Assembly (NCBI GenBank): GCA_002688335.1
Contig: NZCQ01000021.1
Location: 1 to 13,414 of the forward strand
DNA length: 13,414 nt
Reading direction: 5' to 3'
Source of the DNA: Candidatus Pacearchaeota archaeon
GTDB taxonomy: Archaea; Nanobdellota; Nanobdellia; Pacearchaeales; GW2011-AR1
The stretch's first letter is position 1. Each line of letters starts with the position of its first letter. Positions 6,950 through 13,414 of this stretch are shown here, piece by piece. Made by a program: the position numbers and the translations under genes. The notes under the pieces were generated by a model. It searched no databases. It was not told the origin of the DNA and saw nothing but the letters and a program-made list of their open reading frames with translations.

Positions 6950-7806
6950 TTTATAATCTCTCTACAAAAAATCTTAAAATCTAACTGATAATAATTATCC
7001 CATTTATTATATTTGTTATAATTTTTATGCAAATTTTCTAAATCTAAATCATCCCAATCATCCAATAAAACAATTGGAAATATTTTAGAATAATACTCTG
7101 TTAAAATACTCCGTTCACAGATAGGAATTACCTTTAAGTAAAAACACTCCCACATTCTATGACAATCAATTCCATTTCCTTTAGGACTTATAGAATATTT
7201 GTATGTGCTTAATGTTTTTAGGTAATTTTCATAATCCATATTTGGTAAAAACTTGATACCTTTTTTAATAATAGAATCATAACAATAAACCCTATTATGT
7301 TCTTCTCTCAACCCACCTTCCTTTTGAAAATTAAAGTGGATAAAATTGTCCTTTTGAATATCTTCTTTTAAAATTTTCTCCCAATTACTCAAATTACCCC
7401 ACTTCCAGCAACTATTTGCAACTCCAATCGGTAGTGGTATCACATTATCATGTATGACATCCATATTCTGAGTGTATATTTTTTTACAATTTGGTATATC
7501 TAAATATTTTAATTGTTTTTCATAAAATCTTTGGTCTGAATTATGTAAAATTAACTTGAATGGATTTTTAAATTCTTGTAATTTCTCATATAACTCTAAA
7601 TCAATAAGTTTTTGTTTTGTTGCTGATACCAATCCACTATTACAATAAACCATTTCTTTATTGTTAAAATCAGTAAAATCAAAACTTTCAACATCCAAGT
7701 ACTTTTCTGATTCAGTTGTGCCCCTTAATTCTATCGCAGAATCTAATTCTCTACTAATATAATGATCACACAGAGATTGAAATTTTTCACCTGTTATTAT
7801 ATTCAT
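6946..7806 (-). CDS. Exostosin-like (GT47-type) glycosyltransferase
   Basis: 286 residues. The key segment is YKYSISPKGNGIDCHRMWE (202-220) followed by KVIPIC (225-230), matching the exostosin/GT47 pattern S-P-x-G-x-G-x-D-x-H-R-x-W-E ... I-P-I, which forms the nucleotide-sugar site of the C-terminal GT-B half. An earlier stretch VIPLPIGVA (122-130) is also typical. There is no signal peptide or anchor, so it acts in the cytoplasm. It would transfer a sugar from a nucleotide donor to a growing glycan. It is coupled to the nucleotidyltransferase by TAATG, with GGAG at 7814-7811 as its RBS, and to the next gene by ATGA. Confidence 0.8.
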   Translation of the reverse strand: MNIITGEKFQSLCDHYISRELDSAIELRGTTESEKYLDVESFDFTDFNNKEMVYCNSGLVSATKQKLIDLELYEKLQEFKNPFKLILHNSDQRFYEKQLKYLDIPNCKKIYTQNMDVIHDNVIPLPIGVANSCWKWGNLSNWEKILKEDIQKDNFIHFNFQKEGGLREEHNRVYCYDSIIKKGIKFLPNMDYENYLKTLSTYKYSISPKGNGIDCHRMWECFYLKVIPICERSILTEYYSKIFPIVLLDDWDDLDLENLHKNYNKYNKWDNYYQLDFKIFCREIIK

Positions 7807-8531
7807 TATTCTCCATTTAAATAACTTTCCAAATGTTTTGGTGTTCCTAATTCATAAATTTCATCAACCATACTAATTACTATTTTCTTTCCATCTTTAA
7901 TTGCCCAATTATAAACTGGAGCCACATAAAACTCTCCATTGGTTCTACTATTTTCGTCAATCATTTGTTTTGCATATTTAACATAATCACTACCTTTACT
8001 CCAATAATAATATCCAGCGGTCGCGTCATTAGAAATAACTTTCTTTTCTGCTACTTCTGTTACAAATCCATCATCACCACATTTGGCATAACTCCAATCC
8101 TCACTATCCCCCCAAAAACAAGGAATACCACCATCGTATTGTGAAAATGTATCCCATGTTGAAACATTATAATCCATCATTTGGTCTGTATTAAAACTTA
8201 GCATTGGTGTATCGTTATTTATATATTGTTCTGCCATTAATAATGTCTGTGCCGCACCTTCTGTTACATCTGGTAAACAAATCACTTCCCATTCTTCATG
8301 ACCAACAACATCATCAAAAATACTGAAATCATATTTTTCATAATCCTCTTGTAGACAAATTATTACGAATTCATAGTGACTATCAAACTCAATATTTAAA
8401 TTTTCAATTACTCGTTGTATCATTGGTTTTCCATTTACATCAATGAATGGTTTTGAATCTACGTAGCCTTGTTCAGTAAAGCGATATCCTCGACCAGCCA
8501 TTGGTACTACAATATTAAAGTTTTGTCTCAT
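7806..8531 (-). CDS. Sugar nucleotidyltransferase (RmlA/GlmU-type GT-A fold)
   Basis: 241 residues, beginning with the signature loop PMAGRGYRF (10-18) and SKPFIDVNGKPMI (26-38), the G-x-G-x-R and KP elements of NTP:sugar-1-phosphate transferases. EGAAQTLLMA (91-100) is the base-recognition helix start and NTDQMM (114-119) the metal-binding strand. The C-terminus IYELGTPKHLESYL is the usual product-site ending. It lacks the left-handed beta-helix of GlmU, so it is activation only. The nucleotide and sugar are not readable; it probably supplies the donor for the exostosin-like enzyme next to it. It overlaps the MORN gene upstream as ATGA. Confidence 0.88.
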   Translation of the reverse strand: MRQNFNIVVPMAGRGYRFTEQGYVDSKPFIDVNGKPMIQRVIENLNIEFDSHYEFVIICLQEDYEKYDFSIFDDVVGHEEWEVICLPDVTEGAAQTLLMAEQYINNDTPMLSFNTDQMMDYNVSTWDTFSQYDGGIPCFWGDSEDWSYAKCGDDGFVTEVAEKKVISNDATAGYYYWSKGSDYVKYAKQMIDENSRTNGEFYVAPVYNWAIKDGKKIVISMVDEIYELGTPKHLESYLNGE

Positions 8532-8971
8532 ATAATGTTTCCCTTTTCATCCCAATTGGTTACTTCGTGTATCCTATTACCATCTTTGAAATATTTCTTA
8601 CATGACATTTGACCATTTTCATGCCAAGAAATCCATTCTCCGTGTAACTCGCCATTCTTATAATTTTTTAAATATCTATAATTTCCATTATCATACCACA
8701 TCTCAAACAAACCATCAAGTTTATCATCTTTCCAATTCCATTTAGATTTTAAATTACCACTTGGCCACCAACCTTTTGATATACCATGTTTTTTTCCATC
8801 TTTGTAATTCCATTCCCATCTAAGACCTTCTCCATCCGACTCGTCAAATGTCACTCCACCACTATGCAGACCAACTACATCTTTCCAATAAACTCTAAAC
8901 AATCCATTTTGTGGATGTACTTTATCAATCCAATCATCTGCAAATCTATATCTACCATATATTGTACTCAT
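8528..8971 (-). CDS. MORN-2 (YwqK-like) repeat protein, copy 1
   Basis: 147 residues, the shortest copy. It carries the shared N-terminal module (NGLFRVYWKD, DGEGLRWEWNYKDGK, ISKGWWPSG) followed by variant MORN repeats such as WKDDKLDGLFEMWYDNGN and NYKNGELHGEWISWHENGQM, ending WDEKGNII. It shares a 27-nt perfect stretch with copy 3 (8761-8787 and 1841-1867). It starts at the ATG 8971 with GGAG at 8982-8979, 4 nt after the SDR stop. It precedes a nucleotidyltransferase, as copy 2 precedes a cytidylyltransferase. The function is unknown; its three-fold presence in one glycan operon suggests a role linked to these modules. Confidence 0.85.
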   Translation of the reverse strand: MSTIYGRYRFADDWIDKVHPQNGLFRVYWKDVVGLHSGGVTFDESDGEGLRWEWNYKDGKKHGISKGWWPSGNLKSKWNWKDDKLDGLFEMWYDNGNYRYLKNYKNGELHGEWISWHENGQMSCKKYFKDGNRIHEVTNWDEKGNII

Positions 8972-8975
8972 TATT

Positions 8976-9671
8976 TTACTCCATTCTTAAATCTATATAA
9001 CTACCTGATTCTAAATCTAATAAATCAGGTATAATTTTTACAACATCTTTTGCCACTTCATCTGAACTTCTTGTTATTCCATTGTCTCTACTTTCAATAA
9101 ATTTACTCGTTTCAGGAAACTCTTTTACATCAACATCATTACATAAATGTTTTTGCATCTGTGTATCAACTAATCCAGGAGCTAAGGAAGTAAAATGTGT
9201 TTCTAATATATCTTTTGAATATACCTTCATCATCATTCTTAACGCTGCCTTACTAATTGAATAACCACCCCATCCCTTATAAGTATTTTGACTTGCGCCA
9301 GATGAAATACAAACAACTTGTTTAATATTAACTCCCATTTTGTATAGATTATCTAACAATAACTTATTAGAAAAAACATTTGTATTCATTATATTATCTA
9401 AATCATCCATACTGACATCATTAAACTTTTGTATATTACCTAATATACCAGCATTTAATATAACTAAATCAAAGTATTTTTGACCTTCTAATAAATCTTT
9501 CAATACTTTACTATAAATATCATCAGATAAAATACTTAAATCAAAAATCTTATGGTTGCAATCTGTGACTTTAGTTCTACTTAAACCATATACATTTTCA
9601 CCCATATCAAGGTATTGATTTTTCAATGATTTGCCCAACCCAAAACTAACACCTGTAATCAAAACATTCAA
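8976..9671 (-). CDS. Short-chain dehydrogenase/reductase (classical SDR)
   Basis: 231 residues with all classical SDR marks: TGVSFGLG (6-13) for the dinucleotide, NAG (73-75), catalytic serine in ISSGAS (122-127), and YSISK (137-141) with the Tyr/Lys pair. SRT at 31-33 after the second strand is compatible with NADP. It reduces or oxidises a sugar or keto-sugar in the activated-sugar pathway (inference). The start is TTG at 9671, overlapping the aldolase stop as TTGA, with GAGGAG at 9685-9680 eight nt upstream; the nearby ATG at 9667 is in another frame and soon stops. Confidence 0.9.
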   Translation of the reverse strand: MNVLITGVSFGLGKSLKNQYLDMGENVYGLSRTKVTDCNHKIFDLSILSDDIYSKVLKDLLEGQKYFDLVILNAGILGNIQKFNDVSMDDLDNIMNTNVFSNKLLLDNLYKMGVNIKQVVCISSGASQNTYKGWGGYSISKAALRMMMKVYSKDILETHFTSLAPGLVDTQMQKHLCNDVDVKEFPETSKFIESRDNGITRSSDEVAKDVVKIIPDLLDLESGSYIDLRME

Positions 9672-10618
9672 TTCAAAAACTCCTCTAATAAATTTTTATT
9701 AAAATTGTCTCTATCCAAACCTGAAATTGTTGCACAAAAACTGGCAAATTTTACCATAGACATATTATTTTCCTTTGCCTGTCCTGCATAGTGGTCTGTT
9801 ATACCAAACCGACCCGTTACTAAATAATAAGGACTAACTGTTTTTTTAAAAATACTATCATAATATTTTAAAATAAAATCATTCAATAAAAAGACATTTT
9901 TATCATTCAAAACATTTTCTAATTTAAGATTACCAGCGCCTTTCCCAAGTGACATAATTGAAGTATCACATATGTCTATGTATGGACTTTCAACACATTT
10001 TACATAATTTGTGTAGGCTTTTCCAGTATGATTATGTAAATGAAAGGCCGTCTTTTTATTGGACTCCTTTATCTTCTTAAATCTTTTTTCATACCTATCT
10101 ATATCCACATTCAAATCCAAATGCCCATGAGTATCGGCAAAACCAATTATATCAAAATCATATTTCAAAACAATATCAAGTGTAGAATCAAGTTCATCAT
10201 CTGTATAATTAGTTGTGTTAAACATATTAAATGCCACATCTAAACCAGTATGTTCCTTTAAACTATGTGCAAATTTCACACCACTATCTATCATATCCTT
10301 TCTACAAGTCATTCTAATTAACCTAATCTCATTCTGATTATCTATAGGATAGTCGTTTAAATCTTTACTACAATAAGAATAATCAATCATAACAGATACA
10401 TTTTTATTTCCTCTCTCCTGTGTTACTTCTTTAATAGTATCCATATTTAGATTAAAAAATCTATTACTACTTTTTGCAGTTTGTTTCCAGTAACCAAGTT
10501 CCATTAGGTCAACACCTAATTCAGATAATAACTTATAATATTCTTGTGCAAATTCCATAGGCCAGTCAAAATCACAAGTAAAACCACCATCTCTTAATGT
10601 AACATCAATTATATTCAT
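9668..10618 (-). CDS. HMGL/DRE-TIM-type aldolase (4-hydroxy-2-oxovalerate aldolase-like)
   Basis: 316 residues from the ATG at 10618 (a GTG two codons earlier is possible). DVTLRDGG (5-12) is the DRE-TIM signature with the metal-binding Asp; HLHNHTG (193-199) holds the metal-binding His pair; GKGAGN (225-230) matches the C-terminal glycine-rich loop. The family cleaves or forms C-C bonds at a 2-keto acid using a divalent metal. Its neighbours are a CMP-sugar synthetase and an SDR rather than aromatic-degradation genes, so a role in building a keto-sugar acid from pyruvate and an aldehyde is plausible but inferred. It overlaps the 3' end of the cytidylyltransferase gene by 14 nt. Confidence 0.88.
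   Translation of the reverse strand: MNIIDVTLRDGGFTCDFDWPMEFAQEYYKLLSELGVDLMELGYWKQTAKSSNRFFNLNMDTIKEVTQERGNKNVSVMIDYSYCSKDLNDYPIDNQNEIRLIRMTCRKDMIDSGVKFAHSLKEHTGLDVAFNMFNTTNYTDDELDSTLDIVLKYDFDIIGFADTHGHLDLNVDIDRYEKRFKKIKESNKKTAFHLHNHTGKAYTNYVKCVESPYIDICDTSIMSLGKGAGNLKLENVLNDKNVFLLNDFILKYYDSIFKKTVSPYYLVTGRFGITDHYAGQAKENNMSMVKFASFCATISGLDRDNFNKNLLEEFLN
9680..9685 (-). promoter_or_regulatory. Ribosome binding site supporting a TTG start of the SDR
   Basis: GAGGAG within the last codons of the aldolase gene, 8 nt before the TTG at 9671. It fits translation of the SDR from a TTG codon overlapping the aldolase TGA. Confidence 0.7.
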
Positions 10619-11258
10619 AAACACTCTTTGCTAAATACCAATCATCAACATCATCAATTTCAATACTTTCAGGTACAGTTAATGAATAAAAATATGGATT
10701 CTTACCCGTTCTGTTGTTATTCTCTTTAAATGTTTTCTTTGTAAAAATAAAAAATGCCCCATTACCCATTACCACAGGTTTTAAATCTTGAGTTTTTTGT
10801 ACGACATTCTCATCAAAATTTACAGGTTTACCATTAAAATATGTAAACTCTTTATGTTCCGTACAAGCCTGTACTGTATCATAACCCTTATCTAAATATT
10901 TAATAGCGTCTACTATGGTGGATAGTTTTATAAAAGGTGATGTAACATGCGGTGTAACTATTATTTCACTATCATCTGAAACATAGGTATCTAAAAAGTT
11001 ATCAATCATAAGTAAAACTGGACTCACTTTATAATCCAAATCATTTTCCAAGTCTATAAATTTTTGATTTCTTTTGTAACAAGTAACTGAACCATTCCAC
11101 AATTCAGTATAAATAAACTCACTGTCTGTATCCACATATACATCTTCACCATCCAATTCATTTAGCAAATGACTGTAAAGTGGTTTTTCACCTAACTCCA
11201 AAAAATTTTTATCTGGAAGTCTTTCTGATTTTTCTTTTATTATTATAAAAAATTTCAT
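10605..11258 (-). CDS. CMP-sugar synthetase-like cytidylyltransferase (acylneuraminate/KDO type)
   Basis: 217 residues, beginning MKFFIIIKEKSERLPDKNFL, the family's P-loop-like K-S-x-R-L-P-x-K-N. VTPHVTSPFI (101-110) corresponds to the strand with the CTP-site residues and the TSPF motif, MGNGAFFIF (164-172) to the second half of the active site, and IEIDDVDDWYLA (199-210) to the metal/base-closing ID-x-x-DD segment. It would activate an acidic keto-sugar with CTP. The product of the adjacent aldolase is the obvious candidate substrate (inference). The start abuts the methyltransferase stop (TAAATG). Its first codons are copied upstream of the methyltransferase, see the repeat entries. Confidence 0.88.
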   Translation of the reverse strand: MKFFIIIKEKSERLPDKNFLELGEKPLYSHLLNELDGEDVYVDTDSEFIYTELWNGSVTCYKRNQKFIDLENDLDYKVSPVLLMIDNFLDTYVSDDSEIIVTPHVTSPFIKLSTIVDAIKYLDKGYDTVQACTEHKEFTYFNGKPVNFDENVVQKTQDLKPVVMGNGAFFIFTKKTFKENNNRTGKNPYFYSLTVPESIEIDDVDDWYLAKSVYEYN

Positions 11259-11259
11259 T
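11225..11259. repeat. Direct repeat flanking the methyltransferase, copy 1 (start of cytidylyltransferase)
   Basis: Bases 11235-11259 are identical to 11993-12017 (25 nt), and after a one-base indel 11226-11234 matches 11983-11991 (9 nt). This copy is the first ten or so codons of the cytidylyltransferase. Confidence 0.8.
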
Positions 11260-11993
11260 TATTTATTCCAATTAAGTTCAAGAATATCTCCATTCATTCC
11301 ATCAAATGCTTCCAAAGAAGAAGGAAAAAAATCTGATAATAAATTAGTAATATCGCCCCCATCATAAGTTAAATTTATATTCTCAATATTATTTTTAACA
11401 TTTTTAACAATAATACCGATATTATAATCATAGTGTTTTATATAACATTCCAGAGAACAGTCTACGCCTGCTAATATTAAATTATAAAGAACTAATCCAG
11501 CATTCCATAAAGATACATGACCACCAATTAAGAAGGGTTTGCGTGGGGGAACAATTATCACAATATATCCATTTTGCTTGGTAACAGAAACTACCTTTTT
11601 TAAAAAAAGATTAACATTTAATTGATGTTCTAAAATATGACTACATAATACACAATCAAATTTTTTATTAAAAATCAATTTATTAAAATCTCCTGTATAA
11701 TCATAATATTTTTCATCAAGTGAGTTCGATCCCAGGCTATAATCACAGGTATATACTTCTTTATTGTGGCTCTTTAAAAATTCTGATTGTTTACACTCAC
11801 CGGCTCCAACATCAAGCACATTATCAAAATTCAAAGTTAACAATTTATCAATAATTTTTTTACCCCGAAAAGCTTCCGATGAAAAGAGTCCTTCAAAACT
11901 GGAAGCATCATTTTCAATAGTCCCTAATGTAGCTTTTATTTCATTGCCAAGGGTAGATGAAGTATATACTAAATCATATTTTTGATTTTTCAT
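11259..11993 (-). CDS. Class I SAM-dependent methyltransferase
   Basis: 244 residues. NVLDVGAGECKQSEFL (58-73) is the SAM-binding motif I; YTCDYS (81-86) is the strand ending in an acidic residue; LCSHILEHQ (116-124) is the post-motif typical of Methyltransf_11-like enzymes; NGYIVIIVPP (141-150) completes the Rossmann core. The C-terminal 90 residues are not recognised and may bind the acceptor. It probably methylates a sugar or glycan. It ends TAA immediately before the next ATG. It is bracketed by a direct repeat, and its own ATG lies within the upstream copy thanks to one extra base, so it looks like an insert between the YjbQ and cytidylyltransferase genes. Confidence 0.87.
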   Translation of the reverse strand: MKNQKYDLVYTSSTLGNEIKATLGTIENDASSFEGLFSSEAFRGKKIIDKLLTLNFDNVLDVGAGECKQSEFLKSHNKEVYTCDYSLGSNSLDEKYYDYTGDFNKLIFNKKFDCVLCSHILEHQLNVNLFLKKVVSVTKQNGYIVIIVPPRKPFLIGGHVSLWNAGLVLYNLILAGVDCSLECYIKHYDYNIGIIVKNVKNNIENINLTYDGGDITNLLSDFFPSSLEAFDGMNGDILELNWNK

Positions 11994-12017
11994 TTTATTA
12001 TTATAAAAAATTTCATT
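11982..12017. repeat. Direct repeat flanking the methyltransferase, copy 2 (vestige of a gene start)
   Basis: Occupies the 19-nt gap between the YjbQ stop and the methyltransferase ATG plus the first codons of the latter. In this copy ATGAAATTTTTTATAATA overlaps the YjbQ TGA as ATGA, just as an operonic start would, then meets a base insertion that creates the methyltransferase ATG. Confidence 0.8.
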
Positions 12018-12465
12018 CTTCTATAAATGTACAAATAATAGTTCTCTCTCGAAGAGGATAAACTTCATCTCCTGGATCTAATTCTATAAAATGTATATCT
12101 TGCCACTTACCTAACATCAATTCTCCATTATCTATTGGAACATTTTCTGATGTATTAAAAAATAATGTTCTCATGTGAGAATATGCATTAGTTCTTTCTC
12201 CTTGAGGTACTTCATTTCGTAATGATACCAAATCATGTAAATATCTCCTATTTTCAGGTTTATGTTTTGGTAAATATTTATCAAGCCAAAATCTTATATC
12301 AACATGATGTAATATCTCATTCTCTAAAACTCTCAAAGAAGTAGTAGTATGTTTTGTATAAATGTTAACAATACCACTTTTACCCCACTCATTAGCAAAC
12401 TCTGAAACCTCTGATGTTATAACTGTAAAAAGTTTATCTGTTTTGATTGTAATTGTTTTTTTCAT
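12013..12465 (-). CDS. YjbQ/UPF0047-family protein
   Basis: 150 residues. HTTTSLRVLENE (39-50) corresponds to the family's H-T-T-A-S-x-x-x-x-E core, NAYSHMRTLFF (93-103) to its conserved histidine segment, and VPIDNGELMLGKWQDIHFIELD (109-130) to the signature P-x-x-x-G-x-L-x-L-G-x-W-Q. The usual DGPR that follows E-x-D is replaced by DPGDEVYPLRER, a small insertion. YjbQ proteins are annotated as secondary thiamine-phosphate synthases, a weak side activity; the true role is unsettled. Length is close to the family norm (about 130-150). It overlaps the GT-like gene as ATGA. Its presence in a glycan cluster is unusual. Confidence 0.87.
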   Translation of the reverse strand: MKKTITIKTDKLFTVITSEVSEFANEWGKSGIVNIYTKHTTTSLRVLENEILHHVDIRFWLDKYLPKHKPENRRYLHDLVSLRNEVPQGERTNAYSHMRTLFFNTSENVPIDNGELMLGKWQDIHFIELDPGDEVYPLRERTIICTFIEE

Positions 12466-13280
12466 TTAGTGTACCACTCTCTAAAATATTTTTCCATCTT
12501 TCTAAAGTCTCCAACTTTAAGTAAATCAAGATTTTTAGGACACCCAAGTTTGATAAGAGTTTCTTGATACCTCATTGCATTAGAATGAGTAGGTATGAAG
12601 TTAATTCCATAATCTCTACCATACTCATTCATCAATGCACCAGGACCTAAAGTATTATAATTCAGATTACCATTTTCGATATCGTGACCTGATTTACCAT
12701 TTATAACTTTTTGCCGATAAAAGTACAAATTTATTAACATATCCATAGTGTACGAATTACTGTAAAAAACACAATCATTCGGATTAAACATATGAAACTC
12801 ACTTTCCATTATCCCACCATGAGTGGTATATACAATATTATCTTCGAGTAATTCATAATTAAATCCTATTCTTTGTATTCCATCACGAGTTGTAGGATTA
12901 AATGCAACATCTGGCCTTGATTTTATCACAAGGTCATATTCAAAATTATTTTCAATTTCGTATTGTCTTTTTAACATTACGGATTGTATAAAACTATAAA
13001 ATAGGCAACTCCAATGATCATCACCAAAAAAATAACTTTGTGGTTTTTTATCAAAGATAGATTTTTTTACATCATAATGTTTAACAATTCTATTGAATTC
13101 ATGCTTATTTACTTTTCTCCATTCATATGGTTGTGATACACCTTTTCTATCACCACTATAATTCCAAGTATGAATAAAATAATCAACTTGTTTTTTAGAA
13201 CTATTCCAAAACCATTTTTGATTATCTTTAGCTATTTCCCAATTACGAAGTTGTCCGCTCATACATACTGCTATTTTCAT
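12462..13280 (-). CDS. Glycosyltransferase-like protein (SGQLR/RPD family)
   Basis: 272 residues, beginning MKIAVCMSGQLRNWE. FIHTWN follows at 35-40, QSVMLKRQYEIE at 99-110, and YDLVIKSRPDVAF at 115-127. The set of SGQ(L/I)R, HTW, a Q-x-x-S/V helix and KxRPD is found in WavE-like and other uncharacterised proteins of LPS, capsule and phage glycan clusters; the RPD could hold the sugar nucleotide as DxD does, which is inference. It is a distant relative of the 2076-2907 gene product. There is no signal peptide. Its ATG overlaps the stop of the partial gene upstream (ATGA). Confidence 0.75.
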   Translation of the reverse strand: MKIAVCMSGQLRNWEIAKDNQKWFWNSSKKQVDYFIHTWNYSGDRKGVSQPYEWRKVNKHEFNRIVKHYDVKKSIFDKKPQSYFFGDDHWSCLFYSFIQSVMLKRQYEIENNFEYDLVIKSRPDVAFNPTTRDGIQRIGFNYELLEDNIVYTTHGGIMESEFHMFNPNDCVFYSNSYTMDMLINLYFYRQKVINGKSGHDIENGNLNYNTLGPGALMNEYGRDYGINFIPTHSNAMRYQETLIKLGCPKNLDLLKVGDFRKMEKYFREWYTK

Positions 13281-13414
13281 TTTAAACTCCGGTGTATTCT
13301 TTCTGCTAATGATTCATTTGCATTTGGTGATGGATGGCCTTCACAAAATCTTTTACCAAATGGTGGAAATGGATTTCTATATTTTTGTTTTCCGTTTTCA
13401 TCCATACATTCAAA
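13277..13414 (-). CDS. C-terminal end of an SGNH-like hydrolase (partial)
   Basis: 45 codons open from the window edge, ending FCEGHPSPNANESLAERIHR-SLK and TGA at 13279-13277. EGHPSPNANESLAERI resembles block V of SGNH proteins (the GHPTSEHNKILSDKL and NHPNSDDHKILSDKL endings of the copies in this window): a G/N-H-P-x-x motif and then a helix, although the second histidine is replaced by Asn. Only the tail is visible, so the family is tentative. Confidence 0.6.
   Translation of the reverse strand, partial: FECMDENGKQKYRNPFPPFGKRFCEGHPSPNANESLAERIHRSLK

Overview
The window is visibly AT-rich. Every gene I can support lies on the minus strand, so it reads as one long polycistronic block from position 13414 down to 1. 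Neighbouring genes mostly overlap by 1-20 nt (ATGA, TTGA or TAATG junctions) or are separated by fewer than 35 nt. I see no rRNA, tRNA, integrase, transposase, CRISPR array or convincing promoter or terminator. The gene set is surface-glycan metabolism. Low GC, extreme compaction and this mix (SGNH hydrolases, SGQ(L/I)R glycosyltransferase-like proteins, cytidylyltransferases, an HMGL-type aldolase, MORN-2 proteins) suggest a marine bacterium of the Pelagibacter type, in a hypervariable glycan island, or a large marine phage carrying such a cluster. No structural or replication gene is present to decide between these.

Layout in transcription order. (1) 13414-12013: the 3' end of an SGNH-like protein, a glycosyltransferase-like protein with SGQLR and RPD motifs, and a YjbQ-family protein. 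(2) 11993-8976: a SAM methyltransferase, a CMP-sugar synthetase, an HMGL/DRE-TIM aldolase and an SDR. The last three could make and activate an acidic keto-sugar. (3) 8971-6275: the first MORN-2 protein, a sugar nucleotidyltransferase, an exostosin-like glycosyltransferase and a sulfotransferase-like protein. (4) 6278-6007: a decayed cassette holding the first 44 codons of a cytidylyltransferase and an internally deleted SGNH gene. (5) 5975-2900: the second MORN-2 protein, an intact cytidylyltransferase, an SGNH hydrolase, an unknown 161-residue protein and a second SGNH hydrolase. (6) 2907-1: a second SGQ(I)R glycosyltransferase-like protein that appears frameshifted at a 9-A run, the third MORN-2 protein, and two tandem paralogues, one with a ParB/sulfiredoxin-like C-terminal motif and the other running off the window.

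Read together, these genes would build an activated sugar (aldolase, SDR, cytidylyltransferases, nucleotidyltransferase), transfer it (GT-like and exostosin-like proteins) and decorate it (methyl, possibly sulfo and acyl groups). This is inference from families. The most informative features are marks of cassette turnover: a short direct repeat bracketing the methyltransferase that copies the start of the next gene, the decayed cytidylyltransferase/SGNH pair next to an intact pair, tandem SGNH genes with a 32-nt perfect repeat, and three MORN genes sharing a conserved N-terminal module with stretches of exact DNA identity.
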